This document shows, piece by piece, positions 11,510 through 24,071 of a stretch of 64,000 nucleotides of DNA (positions are counted from its first letter, which is position 1; each line of letters begins with the position of its first letter). Source of the DNA: Halicephalobus mephisto. Taxonomy: Eukaryota > Nematoda > Chromadorea > Rhabditida > Panagrolaimidae. Where the stretch lies: NCBI GenBank assembly GCA_009193035.1, contig SWDT01000003.1, positions 620,001-684,000 on the forward strand. Direction: 5' to 3'. Below the pieces are notes generated by a model. It was not told the DNA's origin. It saw only the letters and a list, made by a program, of their open reading frames with translations, and made no database searches. A program made the translations under genes and the position numbers.

Positions 11510-13197
11510 ATGCCAGATTCTACAGTAGACTCAAAAGATTCTAAAACTACAAAAGCAGAATCAGAATATGCTTGTCGAATGATTGCGGATTTTCGATTTT
11601 ATTTATCCCATATAAATTCCATAAATGCTAGAGAAAAATTAGCATTTTCGTAAGTTTTTATATTTTAATAATTTTTAAATGTTTTTTTAGAAATTTCTCT
11701 GATGATGATAAGAATCTTATTAATATGGAGAAAATGGCAGAAAAACATAAAGAAATAACCATAAGAGCTCAAGCCAATCAATCGTGAGTTTTTACGATTC
11801 ATATATCAATTTTTTTTAATTTTAAATATTCACATATCAACTTCCTGATTTTCTTTAGAATTTATATACTAAATTGGATTTCTCTAAAGTTTCATATATG
11901 AAATTTTAAAGTTTTCTGAAAATCTATAAATTAATTTCTTTTAAATTTTAAATACTCATATATCAATTTTTTTTAATTTTAAATATTCACATATCAACTT
12001 GCTGATTTTCTTTAGAATTTATATACTAAATTGGATTTCTCTAAAGTTTCATATATGAAATTTTAAAGTTTTCTGGAGAATCATATATCGACTTTTAAAA
12101 TTCCTATTATTAATATATAATTTTTTCAAATATTTTAGAATTTATACATCAATTTCCTGAGTTGATTTAGCATTCAGATATGGAATTCAGTTTTTTCAGT
12201 TTTATATACGAAATTTTTAAATTTTTTAGGATTCATTGATCGATTTTTAAATTTTCCAGGTTGTTAGAACACTCTATTCAGTACGCTATGAGGTCGCTAG
12301 GACCGAATAACCCGTTTTTATTAGGATATAAATTGTACAAGAAGGTAGAAGTGCCGGAAGAGAGGATGTCCAAAGTCAGGTCCTTGATCAAGCAACTCGT
12401 GCGGGACTGGTCCGAGGAAGGAAAAGAGGAAAGAAATACCTGTTATTCTAGGGTCATAAAAGGGCTGGAAGATAGATTTCCAAATCGGGATAAAAGACAC
12501 AATGTTAATGTACTAGTTCCTGGAGCTGGGTTAGCCAGACTTGCTTGGGAATTCATGGGTCGCGGATTCTCGACCGTCGCGAACGAGTTTGATTTGTCTA
12601 TGATTTCCGTCGCGAATTTCGTTTTGAACGGAAAACTTAAAGAAAAAGAAATTTCTATTTTTCCATACATCGCTGAACGACTCAATTGCTGGACCTTCGA
12701 TGACAGATTAAGGGAGATCCTGGTTCCCGACGTCGACATGAGCACCAACGTCGCTTTAACGGTTTGTTTTTTCGAAAATTTTCAAAAATAAATTTTTTTT
12801 TCAGAGAAAAAACAGTTTTGGATTCGCTATGGGAGACTTCATGACGTCATTCGAGGAATCCGATGTGTTTGATGCGGTGGTTTCTGTTTTTTTCCTGGAC
12901 ACGGCCAAGAATCCAATCGACTACATGAGGATCATCCACAAAATCCTGAAACCCGGAGGAATCTGGCTCAATTTCGGTCCGTTACTCTATCATTACGCAG
13001 ACATGCCTGAAAACGCGATGGAATGCATAGAACTTCCGTTTGACGAAATTCTGACGATCGCCGACGGAATAGGATTCGAGATTCAGAAAACAGAAGGTCC
13101 TGGTCAAAATCCTCCTTGTTTTTACGCAAAAAACCAAAAATCAATGTTGACTTATTCGTATGATTGCGGGTACTTCGAAGCTGTCAAAAAAATTTAA
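11510..13197 (+). CDS. CARNMT1: Carnosine N-methyltransferase
   Basis: SAM-dependent methyltransferase of about 375 aa that in known members methylates carnosine to anserine. Exons are 11510-11649, 11691-11783, 12260-12761 and 12805-13197, all with phase-consistent GT/AG borders. The family signature is clear: 'VRDWSEEGKEERNTCYSRV', then the SAM-binding loop 'VLVPGAGLARLAWEFMGRGF', then a second-site segment 'FAMGDFMTSF', 'DAVVSVFFLDTAKNP' and 'ILKPGGIWLNFGPLLYHY'. Human CARNMT1 has 409 aa, so the length fits. It begins 216 bp after the Tudor gene and ends 197 bp before WDR59. No AG acceptor sits close to the ATG, so the exact 5' end is less sure than the body. Confidence 0.92.
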
Positions 13198-13394
13198 ATA
13201 TCTGTTAAAAATTAGAAAATTATAAATTATCAAACATGATTGAAACAAAATTGGCAATTTTCCAAAAAATAATGTTCTTTGGCGAAATGTCCCCCAATGC
13301 CAATGGTTGTCGTTTAACTTTTGGAAGTTGTTGATATATGAATTTTTTATTTTCTTTATTATTTTTTTGTTATTTTTTAGTTTTATATTGACTA

Positions 13395-16300
13395 ATGGTG
13401 TCTGGCAGTGGAATCTACGAAGAACAACGGGTATTCAACATCGAAGCAACGGCGATAGATGCGACTGCTTCTTCTCAGTTCGTGATCGCGGCCGGATTTC
13501 ACAAAGCCCATATAATCAATACGGCAGCAGCAGATAGTCCAATTGAAGTAAAAATAAAAAACAAATTAATTACATTTCTATCATGTCATCCAAAATGGTC
13601 CCAAAGTGTGGCAGTTGTTTCTGGATCGGATATCGGGATATATTCCTTGGACACGATGAGACAAGAAGTGAAATGGAAACATGCCAATGGAAGCAGTAGA
13701 TTTGTTACTGATCTATGTTGGAGTTATTTCGAAAGTAATTTACTCGTTACTTGTTCGCCGTACGACAGTACTCTCGTGAGGGACGTCCGAAACTGCAGAA
13801 AAATCGCGGTCGAAATCGGAGCTCAATCCGGGGCCAGTCAATCCAAGTTTTCGCCCATGTTAGATCACGTCTTAGCCACTACAAGTTGTAATCAAGCAAT
13901 ATTATGGGATATTCGAAATCCAAAAAGATCAATGATTACGGTAGAAGCCCACCAGTTTCCAGTCACGTGTCTGAAGTGGCATCCTGTTCAAAAACACAGT
14001 TTTTTCACATGTTCGAAAAATAATATTTTAAAATGCTGGGATTTTTTCGACGAAAATGGAGAATTTTCGGGAAATCTGGACTGTCACGAAAGAGACCTCG
14101 AAGCTTGGAGATTCTGGTTTTCTCCAGACGGCGAGGAATATGCAGTTATAAATTCTCCCTTGAATCCGAAATTTGAAGGTCAAATGGAAGTTTATCAATA
14201 TCCATTCCAGGAAAATTTAAATCCTCTGAAAATCGATAATTCAGATTTGTTCGTGGATGTTTGTTGGAGTCGACATCAGACAAAACCGAAAAAATTCGTC
14301 TGGGCCCTGAGGCAGAAAAAAGGATTAATCCGACACGCTATAGTTTTCGACTACTCGAGCGAGAACCGGGAGTCCATGTCGACGCCTCTGGCGCAGTCCG
14401 CCATGGACGAGGACGCGGACAGATTGGTGGGTACTGTAGGGCCAGAGAACGTGTCTCCAAGTAGTAGTGAATTTGGATCACCTGAAAAATTCGGAATTAT
14501 TATTGGTGAAATGGATATTGATCAAAAATTAAATTTTCAAAAAGAATCAAATTCTTGGAGCGAAAATTCTTCAAAATTTTCGCCTACAGGAAATAATTTA
14601 TCTGCTTTGGTCGCTCAAGCCAGATTGTCCAGAAATAACGGGGGTTCTGTCCAGAGTCCCGTACCCCCAAGCCCCGTTGTGACCGACTTCGAAAGATGGA
14701 TAACGGCCCCCAGCATGACCGGAGGGGATCTCTGGACGGAGATGGACGCTTTGTGGACCATCGAAGCCGACGGGATCACGATGACGGAGATAAACATCCC
14801 TCGAGCCGCTTTGGGATTTACTTACGAACATAATCAAAATTCTAAAAAATTGGGATTTGAATTGAGATTTCACAAAAACTTCATAGAAAACGGAAAATTG
14901 ATCCTGAAGCTGCTCTCTAAGGACTGTCCTCTGAATCCGGACCAATCCAAGAAAATCCTCCTCTCGATCCAGGAGGAATCCGACCGACAGGTCCGCATCC
15001 CGAGTACCGTACCCGTTTTCACAAGAGTCGTAAAAGAAATCCGAAAATTAATTAAAAATTTAAATTTTTTCGATGATTTTGAAGAACGAAAAAAATCCAT
15101 AAATTCAGAAGACAATGAATCCGAAGGAAGCGAAGGCTCCCTCAGGCATTCCATGTCCCTTAGTTTCGTCCCTAGTCAACTCGACGAATGGGTACCTGCC
15201 CCGAGGACTTCTGGAGCTCAATTTGATTCTTCTGGATTTTTAGTAAGATTTGGAAATTTCAGAAAAACAGAAAAAAATTTTCAAAGATCAGAAAGCAAAT
15301 TAAGCGGATTGGACTTCAAAGCCCTAGGCATCATAGATGTGGTCGAAGCCGAATCTGAATCGAAACAGAATCCCGAAATTTCAAGTGACGAAGAAAAAAA
15401 CGGAATTATTTTTGAAATGATGAAACCGATGAAAAATTTTAACGAAGATGAATTTCAAAATTCGAAAAAATTCAGAATGAACAAACGGGAGAGAATCCGG
15501 GCCTTCAGAAGGCTTCAAAGTTCCGAAGATCCTGAACTCGACGGATTGGAGGGGTTCTGTCAGGATTCTGAAACCACGGCTTCTGAAGACTCCAACGAAA
15601 ATTTGACTTCAGATTCCAGTGAAGAACAGAAACCTACAGTATCCAGAAGACATTCAGAATCCTTCGTCAGTTCAGATTCCTCTTTGGAATTCATAAATTC
15701 CGAAAACGAAGAAGATTCTGATTTCAAAATCGTCGAAGAAAATCCGACTTCTGAATCCGGTATTTCTGAAGATCATTCATCTTCGAATTTTTTGGATTTG
15801 TTAGAAAAACAAAAAAATTCAGAATTTCAAAATTCAAAAAACGAAACTGATGATTCCGAAGACACTGAATCCGAGGATTACTGTAAGCTGAAATTCTTCG
15901 TTAAAGAAAAAAAAACAAATAAAAAAATTCAAAATTCAAAAATAACTTCGATTATTAGTCTTCAAGATTACTGTAGGAATCGCAGAGAAGTCTTCGGAAT
16001 CCACAAAGACGAGCCTTACAATTGTCCAAATAAAAAAAACAAAAAAATTCAAAAATTTCCGAAATTCGAAGAATCAGAAACAAGTTCGACTTCAGAATCC
16101 GACGATTCTGATTTGGCTGAAATCGGAAGAAAAAAGAATTCTGTTTTGGCCAGAGCTCCGAAGTCGAGTTTGTTTCCGTTCGGAGACAGGTTCAGGACCC
16201 CGAGGTCCCTCTACGACTACCTGCTGATGATGGAGCCGATTCTGAAGGACATAGCCGAGTCCAAGAAGCTCGTCCTGGCCCAGATGGAAGATTCTGGAAA

Positions 16301-19300
16301 TTCCTTCTCTCCTGATTTGATGCCCAAAGGCGACAGTATTCCGTTCCATTGTGTTTCTCCCGTGAGAAATTACAGTATATCCAGTTCACCAACGACAGCT
16401 TCAATTTGGCTTCATAGAAATAATCCTACAGGAAGATTGAGCAGCTCACCGACTTCAGGAAGAAATCATTCCTCCAGACATAGAGGCGGATCTTTGACTT
16501 TGACGGATCCAGAGAACAATCTCAAAGGATCAAGTTCCGACGCCCTCGTCAGCACCCCGGTGGAGCTCTTCGACGTCAGTTACTTCCTCGCCATCTCCAA
16601 AAAAATGGCCAAAAAATACCGGTAAGGATATTTTTAATCATCAGAATTTAAATTTTTGTTGAATTTTCGAAGATTCTCAAGATTCTAAAAAGTCTCAAAA
16701 ATTCGTGTCGGGACCATTTTAAAAAAATTCATTTATATATAAAATTCTATCAAACTTTCCAAAATTCAGTTAAAATTTTAAAATTCTAAAAAGTCTCAAA
16801 AATTCGTGTCGGGACCATTTTAAAAAAATTCATTTATGTATAAAATTTTACCAAACTTTCCAAAATTCAGTTAAAATTTTAAAATTCTAAAAAGTTTCGA
16901 AAATTCGTGTCGGGACCATTTTAGAAAAATTCATTTATATATAAATTTTACCAAACTTTCCAAAAGTCAATAAAAATTCAAATTCTAAAAAGTCTCAAAA
17001 ATTCGTGTCGGGATCATTTCGCAAAAAAAGTTTATTTTTAATTTTAAAATGAATAAAATTTAACCAAATTTGGGGTCTTCTAGAATCTAGTGAAAATCCA
17101 AATTCTGAAAGTTTCTAACAAGTTCCGAAAATTCGTTTCAGGATCGTTTCGAAAAAATCCATATATGAATTATATATTTTTTTAAATTTTTTAAAATTCA
17201 ATAATTATAATTTTCAGATTTATCGGAAATTCCTTCACTAAAATGATTAAAAAAAACAAAAAAATCGCGGAAGAAGAAAGCAGACAAGACGTCGCGAAGA
17301 CTTGGGAAATCTGCGAAGTTTACGTCCGGTCCTGCGCCAAACAGTAAATTTTAAAAAATAAATTTTTTTAAAAAAAATTTTAGAAAATTGTTCAAAAATC
17401 CCATCCGATGTTCGGATAAGCTTTGTCCGACAATTTTATGGGATATAAATGCAAAATACGATCCGAAACAAGAAATTGAAAAAAGAAAAAAAATGAAAGA
17501 ATCGATGATGAACACCAACCGATACCAAGTTTCCTGGAATGCTGGAGACGTTAATGCTCAGTTTTTTGCTAATTTGTGAGTTATCTTTGGTAATTCATAT
17601 ATCAACAACCATTATAATTAAAAAAACAATTTTTTTGAAATTTTGCAATTTTTGAATTCCCGCTCAGGAGCGAGTAAAAGTAGAAAAATGGCAAATCTGG
17701 TAATTACTATCAAAATCGGCATACTCGGTCCTCACTCGCGCTCATTTCCTACTTTTTTTACCGATAATATCATTTTTTAAATTCCCGCTCAGGAGCGAGT
17801 AAAAGTAGAAAAATGGCAAATCTGGTAATTACTATCAAAATCGACATACTCGGTCCTCACTCTCGTTTTTTCTCTCCTTTTTCCTACAATCCTAAAATTA
17901 AAAAATCTAAACATTCGCGTTGGAACTAATTCATAGCAATGTAAACTTTTATTTCTTAATGTAGTAAGGTAAAATTTTTGGGTTTTCTTATATAATTATC
18001 AAATTTTTAAGAGGATAGAAAGTAATAAATTTGATAATAATCTGTTTAAATCGACGCGTGCTTTTTTTAAAATTCTTTATTATCCTAAAAATTCGTATTG
18101 AGATTGCTTTGTTTGAATTTATATTTTTGTTTTATATATGATTTTATTTAATTTTATATATTATCCTAAAAATACTGAGAATTCGTATTAAGATTGCTTT
18201 GTTTGAATTTATATTTTTGTTTTTATTTTTTATATAATTTTATGTTTTCAGGTTAGAAGGACACATCGCCCAAGGCGACGTTCAAGCGATTGCGGCAGTC
18301 ACGTGTACCCTCGGGGAGCCCTGTAAACTCCCTCAGAAACCTCGTCCTCGACGATCTTCAACATCCGCATTTGATTCTCCAAGAATCGATGTTTTGGAAG
18401 ACAGATCCCCTCAGGATAAACCAAACAGATCGACTTCAGAAATGAACATTATCCCCAGTAGTCCTTTGATCAACGTCATCTGGCCGCCGTACTTCAACAA
18501 AACAGAAAGGTCGTCGAGCATCGGGAATTCTTATCCAGTAAGTTTGGTTGTTTATAAATTACAGGAAAGTAATATTGCAGTTGGATGAATATATCATCAC
18601 GACCGCCAGACGTCAGAAATTGGCGAAAATTTTGGTAGGCAAAAAGAAATTTAAAGTTGTTGTGGAGTGATTTTTTGACTTTTATTAACTTTGTGAAGTG
18701 ATACTGTAATATTAAATTTATCATAATTTAATAATTATTTTTCCAGGGACCTTTGGCAGAAAGGAATACTGTACACGGTAGTTTGATGACAGTTGATCCA
18801 AATGAAAACTCCGAAAAAAAAGAAGAAGATAATTTTCAATTTTTGAAAAAATTAGCGTCATTGAAGCCAAGAAGCAACAGCGTGGACGTGGGGGATTTGG
18901 GGCTGTTTCTGGCCGAAAATTTCAGCAACCCTATCCAGACCCCGAGCCCCCCGGCCTCCGAAACCCCCACAGAAGACCCCGAAGACCAAACTTTCATCTT
19001 CGATTACGGTAGTGATGCAGACATACCTATGTTGAAAGTGGATCTCAGAAGAGGAACCCCATCTGAACCCTATATATCCGGTATGGCAATTGATCAATTT
19101 GAATCTTATCGAGTACAGTACGCAAGTATCCTCGCAAGATGGGGTTATTTCAAAAAATCAGCCGAAGTTTTGAAATTTTGTCCATCACAACAACCACAAC
19201 AATTTGAACAAATAATTGTATGTCAAAATTGTCAAAAAATTCTCGACCAAGATCAAACAGATATTTGTAAAGATTGTCAAATTCCTGCAATAATATGTTC

Positions 19301-19802
19301 TATATGTCAATTACCCTGTTACGGTCTCATCGTCACATGTCCACTCTGCGTAAGTTTTTTAAATATTTCAAAAAGTATTTGCCAAAATTTAAAAAAATCG
19401 ATGTCGAAATCCGCAGTTTGCTTGCAATATTCAGGCAACTCGGTCGATTTCCATACTTTCTAAATTTCGAAATCAAAATGAAATCCGCAGTTTGCTTGCA
19501 ATATTCAGGCAGCTCGGTCGATTTTTATACTTTGTAAATTTTAAAATCAAAATGAAATCCGCAGTTTGCTTGCAATATTCAGGCAACTCAGCCGATTTCT
19601 ATACTTTCTAAATTTCGAAACCAAAGTTTTAAGCTTTTTTAGTTCCTAAAAACTTCTAAAATTTCACAAAAAATTCATAACTTCCACATTATAATAATTT
19701 CCAATTTTTCAGAGCCATGGAGGTCATTCCGAACATATGCTCAAATGGTTCAAAGAACAAACAGTTTGTCCATTTGGCTGTGGTTGTTCATGTCCACTTT
19801 AA
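13395..19802 (+). CDS. WDR59: GATOR2 complex subunit WDR59
   Basis: Subunit of GATOR2, the lysosome-associated activator of TORC1 amino-acid signalling. Exons: 13395-16621, 17218-17343, 17384-17575, 18252-18537, 18581-18634, 18747-19349 and 19713-19802, giving 1525 aa. The first 330 residues are WD40 repeats ('ILWDIRNPKRS', 'VTCLKWHP...CSKNNILKCWDF'). An RWD domain follows (about 450-580), then the conserved 'PRTSGAQFDSSGFLVRF'. The end carries the family zinc-binding module: 'ILARWGYFKKSAEVLKF', a run of CxxC pairs, then 'SHGGHSEHMLKWF' and 'CPFGCGCSCPL'. Human WDR59 has 974 aa; the excess is mostly Ser/Glu/Asn-rich inserts after residue 570. A TTTTTTAG acceptor lies 15 nt before the ATG. 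Confidence 0.95.
16690..17160. repeat. Tandem repeat of about 100 bp in WDR59 intron 1
   Basis: Four close units and one diverged unit: 'attcgtgtcggga.catttt' starts near 16701, 16801, 16901 and 17001, and 'attcgtttcaggatcgtttc' near 17130. Between them are 'aaattcatttata.ataaaattttaccaaactttccaaaa' segments. Single copies of the same core are scattered elsewhere (for example near 2005, 18085, 18180 and 49950). Confidence 0.7.
17640..17870. repeat. Two copies of a dispersed intronic repeat
   Basis: Two direct copies about 125 bp apart of 'gaattcccgctcaggagcgagtaaaa' followed by 'atggcaaatctggtaattactatcaaaatcg' and 'catactcggtcctcact'. Relatives occur at 49640-50090 in the nit-1 intron. Confidence 0.7.
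19394..19620. repeat. Triplicated 71-74 bp unit in the last WDR59 intron
   Basis: Three tandem copies of 'aaatccgcagtttgcttgcaa' followed by 'tattcaggca.ctcggtcgattt.tatacttt' and 'aaattt..aaatcaaaatg'. A related 'ctgcagtctgcttgcaacatt' segment is found singly near 60768, and 'ctgcagtctgcgtgcaacatt' near 56070. Confidence 0.7.
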
Positions 19803-19897
19803 TTTCCAACCAAATAAAAACTAAATTTATTAACTATCAAAAAAAAAGCATTTAAAAAATTTCAAACCTAAATTTCGTCAAATTTCAAAGTAATTTT

Positions 19898-22800
19898 TCA
19901 TTCATTTTTCTCCAAAAATTGACCTTCTTTCTCATCCGAACTGCTTACATTACTACTTAAACTCTGTTGTGTTTGACTTGATGAAATAGAATCCGTTCTT
20001 ATTTGTTTTTTCTGTTCTGTTGTAACTTTCATAATTGCATTATCAAGATGAGCTTTTAATTTCCTATCCAAATTAAATTTAACTTTCACAATATCAGCTT
20101 GCAATTTTTTCAAATCTTCTAAATTATCATTAATCTTGTACATATTAATAGTTTTCTCTAGCATAACCATTAAATCCGCACTTGAAATTCTATCTGGATC
20201 ATTAACCAGCAAAAATAAATTATGTAAAACATCCGGTCTTTTAAGTTCAAGTTCTCTACTTGTCAAATACTCCAATTTCGAACTACTTATATAAAAATTA
20301 GCATGAACTGCTCTTTTATATAATTGTTCAGCTTTGCTATATTTATCACATTCCAAAAATGCGATCATCATATCAACAATTGCCGTTACTTTGTCATGTT
20401 TCCCAACCACCATACTAAATACTTTCTTTAACATTTCCGGTTTTTCATATTTAACACATGCCGCCATTAAGTCATTTTGTCCAAAAGCATCACCATGTAA
20501 ATTAGTTGTTGCAGTTGCTATTTTGAATGCTTCATCTAGATTACCTTCTGAAATCGCATTTCTCAATTCCATTTTTTTCACAACATTTGTCAATCTTCTT
20601 CTTGTTAAATTACTTATTGAAAATCCTTTTTTAATCAATTCAATAAATTTCTCCAATGTTTTCGAATCATTCACTTTATTCTGAAGAGTTCTAATAAGCA
20701 AATGATCTTCTGGAGTTTTCTTCAAATCTTTCAAAATTTCCATAGCTTTTGAATTTTCTCCTCTATCAACCAATATTAAACAATACAGTAATTTCAATTC
20801 ATCTGAATGATCTTTTTTCATCAACCACAATTTTTCTGCTGTTTCAAAATCATTATTTTGAAGTGATCTATATAAAGCCACATTTACAAATCTATGAGGA
20901 TGAAAATAACCATTTTCTGCATTCAAGTCCAATTCATCAAATTTCTTAATTAACTTAAACATTTCTTTTCCATTATTTCCTTCTTTTTCATCAGAATATT
21001 TCTTCAGCAATATCTCATATAACCTAGCCTTAACACCTGGTTTTACATTTTCCGTTGATTCCAAATATTCCATTTCTTTTTCGAGTTTTTCTATATCACT
21101 ACTAAGCCATCTAATAACTGCTTTGGATTTTCTTTGAAGTTGCTTAATTAAGTCAGCTCTAAAAGCTTTATTTCCACTTCTAAGTTCTGATTCTATTTTC
21201 TTAATTTCTTCTGTCGATAGTGAAACATTTGGATCTTCTGAAAGCAATCTAACAAGAGAATTAAGTCTTTGATCATTAATAAAATTCGAAACAAATATTT
21301 CACGAATAATCCTAAATCCATAACTTCCATTCATTGATCCTGTTTGTCCATCTTCTAAAAATCAATCATTATTTAAAATTTTTTAAATTAAAACATACGT
21401 GAAAATCCAGCACATATAACTTTCGAAATTGTTCTCAATTCAGTTTCAGTTATGTTATTCTGCTTCAAAACTCTCATAATAGATGGAAGAATTCTCGACA
21501 AATAAACTTTTTCATTTGTCAATGGACCATTCATCAATGATTCCAATTTTTCCAATTTCTCTGTCCACATAATTTCACTTATTAAAATAGTAGAAATCAA
21601 TTTTGAAAACTTTTTATGAATATTCAAAAATTTCGAAAATTCTTCTTCGTTTTCAGCTAAAAAAATTTAAAATTATTTCAAATTTTTTTCAACAACAAAA
21701 ATCAAAAAAAATTCAGAATTTCCTCCAGAATACATACGTCAATTGAATCTAGACAATTCCCATGACTCAATTTTCTTCAAAGTCGAAACTTGTCATACTT
21801 CTCAAATGACAAGTCATCAAAATATAAAACAAAAAACATCAAAAAACCACCCCCAAAAACAATTCAAAACACTTACCTTCTTTAACAATAAGTAAACTTA
21901 TTTCTTTTTTAATTTCTCCCGGTAATTGATTAAATTCAATCGTATTAAATAGATCTTCAAATACTCGATGTCTCGTAGAGTCGTTCAAATCCAACTTTTT
22001 GAGCTAAAAAAAGAAATAATCGTAAATTTCAAGTACAAAATGAAGACATCCAATGATCAAACATTATTCAGAGTAGCTCATAAATGACTCTTAAAATGCA
22101 TGAATAACAAATTACAAAAGAACCGTTTGGCTCATTTATCAAAAACCGCAAAAAAACCATTTTTAGCAAAAAATTAGTAAAACAAAGATCAAAGTTAATT
22201 TTTCATTAAATTTTCAAATTCCAAAATTTCTTTAACCATAAAAACCGTCTAAAATTTATAAATTTTAAATCGTTAGAAATTCTTATTTTTGCAATATTTA
22301 ATGACTTCTATGAACCAAACTTCCAAGTATACAAAATTAAAATTCTATAAAAAACGAAGAAATAGACATTTCATGTAACAGTTCATTTACAATGCATTTT
22401 AGAATATCGTATTTTCGAAATTAGGGTAAACAGGCGGTATTTTAAAAATGGAAAAAAAGGAAATTAGAATTTTTTTCAATTTCCCGTTGTTCGATGGACT
22501 TTGAATTAAATTAAAGTCCGAAATTAAAAACAATTTGCATGTGATTTTTAAAAAAATACAAAAATAAACTTACATTTTTAATCAACATTACAATTTTCGG
22601 AATTTGTAAATGTTTTCTGTCTTCAAAAGATTTAAATTCTGTAGAATTAACGAAAATTGAATAAAATGGAAAAATTGGCAATTTTTCTCCATAAGCTTTA
22701 TCCACGAGTTTCGTCAAGGGATTTAACAAAACATTGTTTTCTTTCAGCAAATTTGCCAATTCAACAATTTTCTCTGGTTCTGATTTCTTTTTAAATAATT

Positions 22801-24071
22801 CCTCTTCAAAATATCGTCTAACATTACTAAAAATACAATTATATTATATAAAAAAAATAAAAAACAAACTTTTTAACATCACCACTAAGAAGAGAAAACA
22901 ATTCTACAGCACCACTTTCGTTCCCTTGTTGACATAATTGGTGAATTTTCCTTACAATTGACGACATAGGATAAGTATTCGGAAGATTATACTTCTGATC
23001 AAGGAACATAAAAGCTCTCAATTTCGGAACCACACCAGTAGCATTAGATTGAATCAAATCAATTATTAATTCCACCATTCCATGCAAATTTTCTCGTTTT
23101 TTGAAACCAACCGAATGCGGAATACTCGTCAAAACATTCACAACTTTATCGACATTTTTCGTTGATCTAGCCGTACCAAGAGCTGCAGATAAATAAAGTC
23201 CTGAGGCATCTATAGCAGGATTAGCTGATAAAGACTGAATAATAGTTTTAACTTGTTGATCGTCACCATTAAACGACAACGAGTAAACCAAACTTTCGAA
23301 CAAAAACTGAGTTGCTGGGATATTCTGTTCCTTCAATAGATCAATAATCTTCCTGAAAAATAAAATAAATTTAAAACTAAATTAAGAAACCTACAGTATC
23401 CCGGATGTTTGGCCTTTTAGAGCGTAAATTTTGGACAGCAATCCAAAAGTTTGTTCATCTGGCTGGATTTCAAGAGTTCCAAGTTCCTTCAAAATCTGAA
23501 TTGGATCTTGTTCGACACCGTTATCGATGTTGGCCGATATCCAAGCGTTGTAGGAAAGCACATCGAGAGGAATAGAATTTTCCTTGAGGGATTCCCAGAC
23601 AGATTCGATATATCGACATCGGATATCAATGGGGATTTCATCAGCGATTCTTCCTCCAGCAGAAATCAAACCTCCAAATTGTCGATCATTCAATTTTGAT
23701 AACTTTTCTGGATCTTGTTTAATCAAGTTAACAATATTTTTAAGAACATTCTTGTCCACACTCTGAGAAAACTCAATAGCCTCGACAATAGAAGACAGAT
23801 CCTGTTGATCGATGGATTCGATGGCATCTCGATGTCGTTCAATCAACTGACGTCGTTCTCGATAAACTTCCCGGAATCTTTGCTGGATATGAGTCTGACG
23901 CCGATTCTGAACAGCATTTCTCGTTCGATCACTTTCACGGAGGACCTTCCTTCGAGGTAAAGAAACTAATGGCGATGTACTTCCAGAAGAAACTGCTGTC
24001 GTTGACAGAACAGCATTGAGAAAAGGTGCACTGGTGTTAAAGCTTCTCACAATATCCTTGTACCCAGGCAT
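19898..24071 (-). CDS. mma-1: LRPPRC-like mitochondrial PPR protein
   Basis: Leucine-rich PPR protein of about 1084 aa, expected in mitochondria, where LRPPRC stabilises mRNAs and supports respiratory-chain synthesis. Exons: 24071-23395, 23352-22870, 22826-22574, 22003-21877, 21656-21399 and 21354-19898; all phases agree. Degenerate 35-residue PPR helices are visible, for example 'SIPLDVLSYNAWISANIDNG', 'IQPDEQTFGLLSKIYALKGQ' followed by 'KIIDLLKEQNIPATQFLFES', as in LRPPRC. The N-terminus has basic and hydroxyl residues but few acids, compatible with a targeting peptide. A CTTTCAG acceptor lies 4 nt before the ATG and may be the spliced-leader site. Its stop is only 95 bp from that of WDR59, so the two 3' ends converge. 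The symbol rests on C. elegans mma-1 being the LRPPRC homologue. Confidence 0.85.

Noticed and set aside
14598..14945. Minus-strand frames opposite WDR59
   Set aside because: Antisense shadows of a well supported coding exon.
19394..19620. CRISPR-like direct repeats
   Set aside because: The units are contiguous tandem copies without unique spacers, in a eukaryotic intron.
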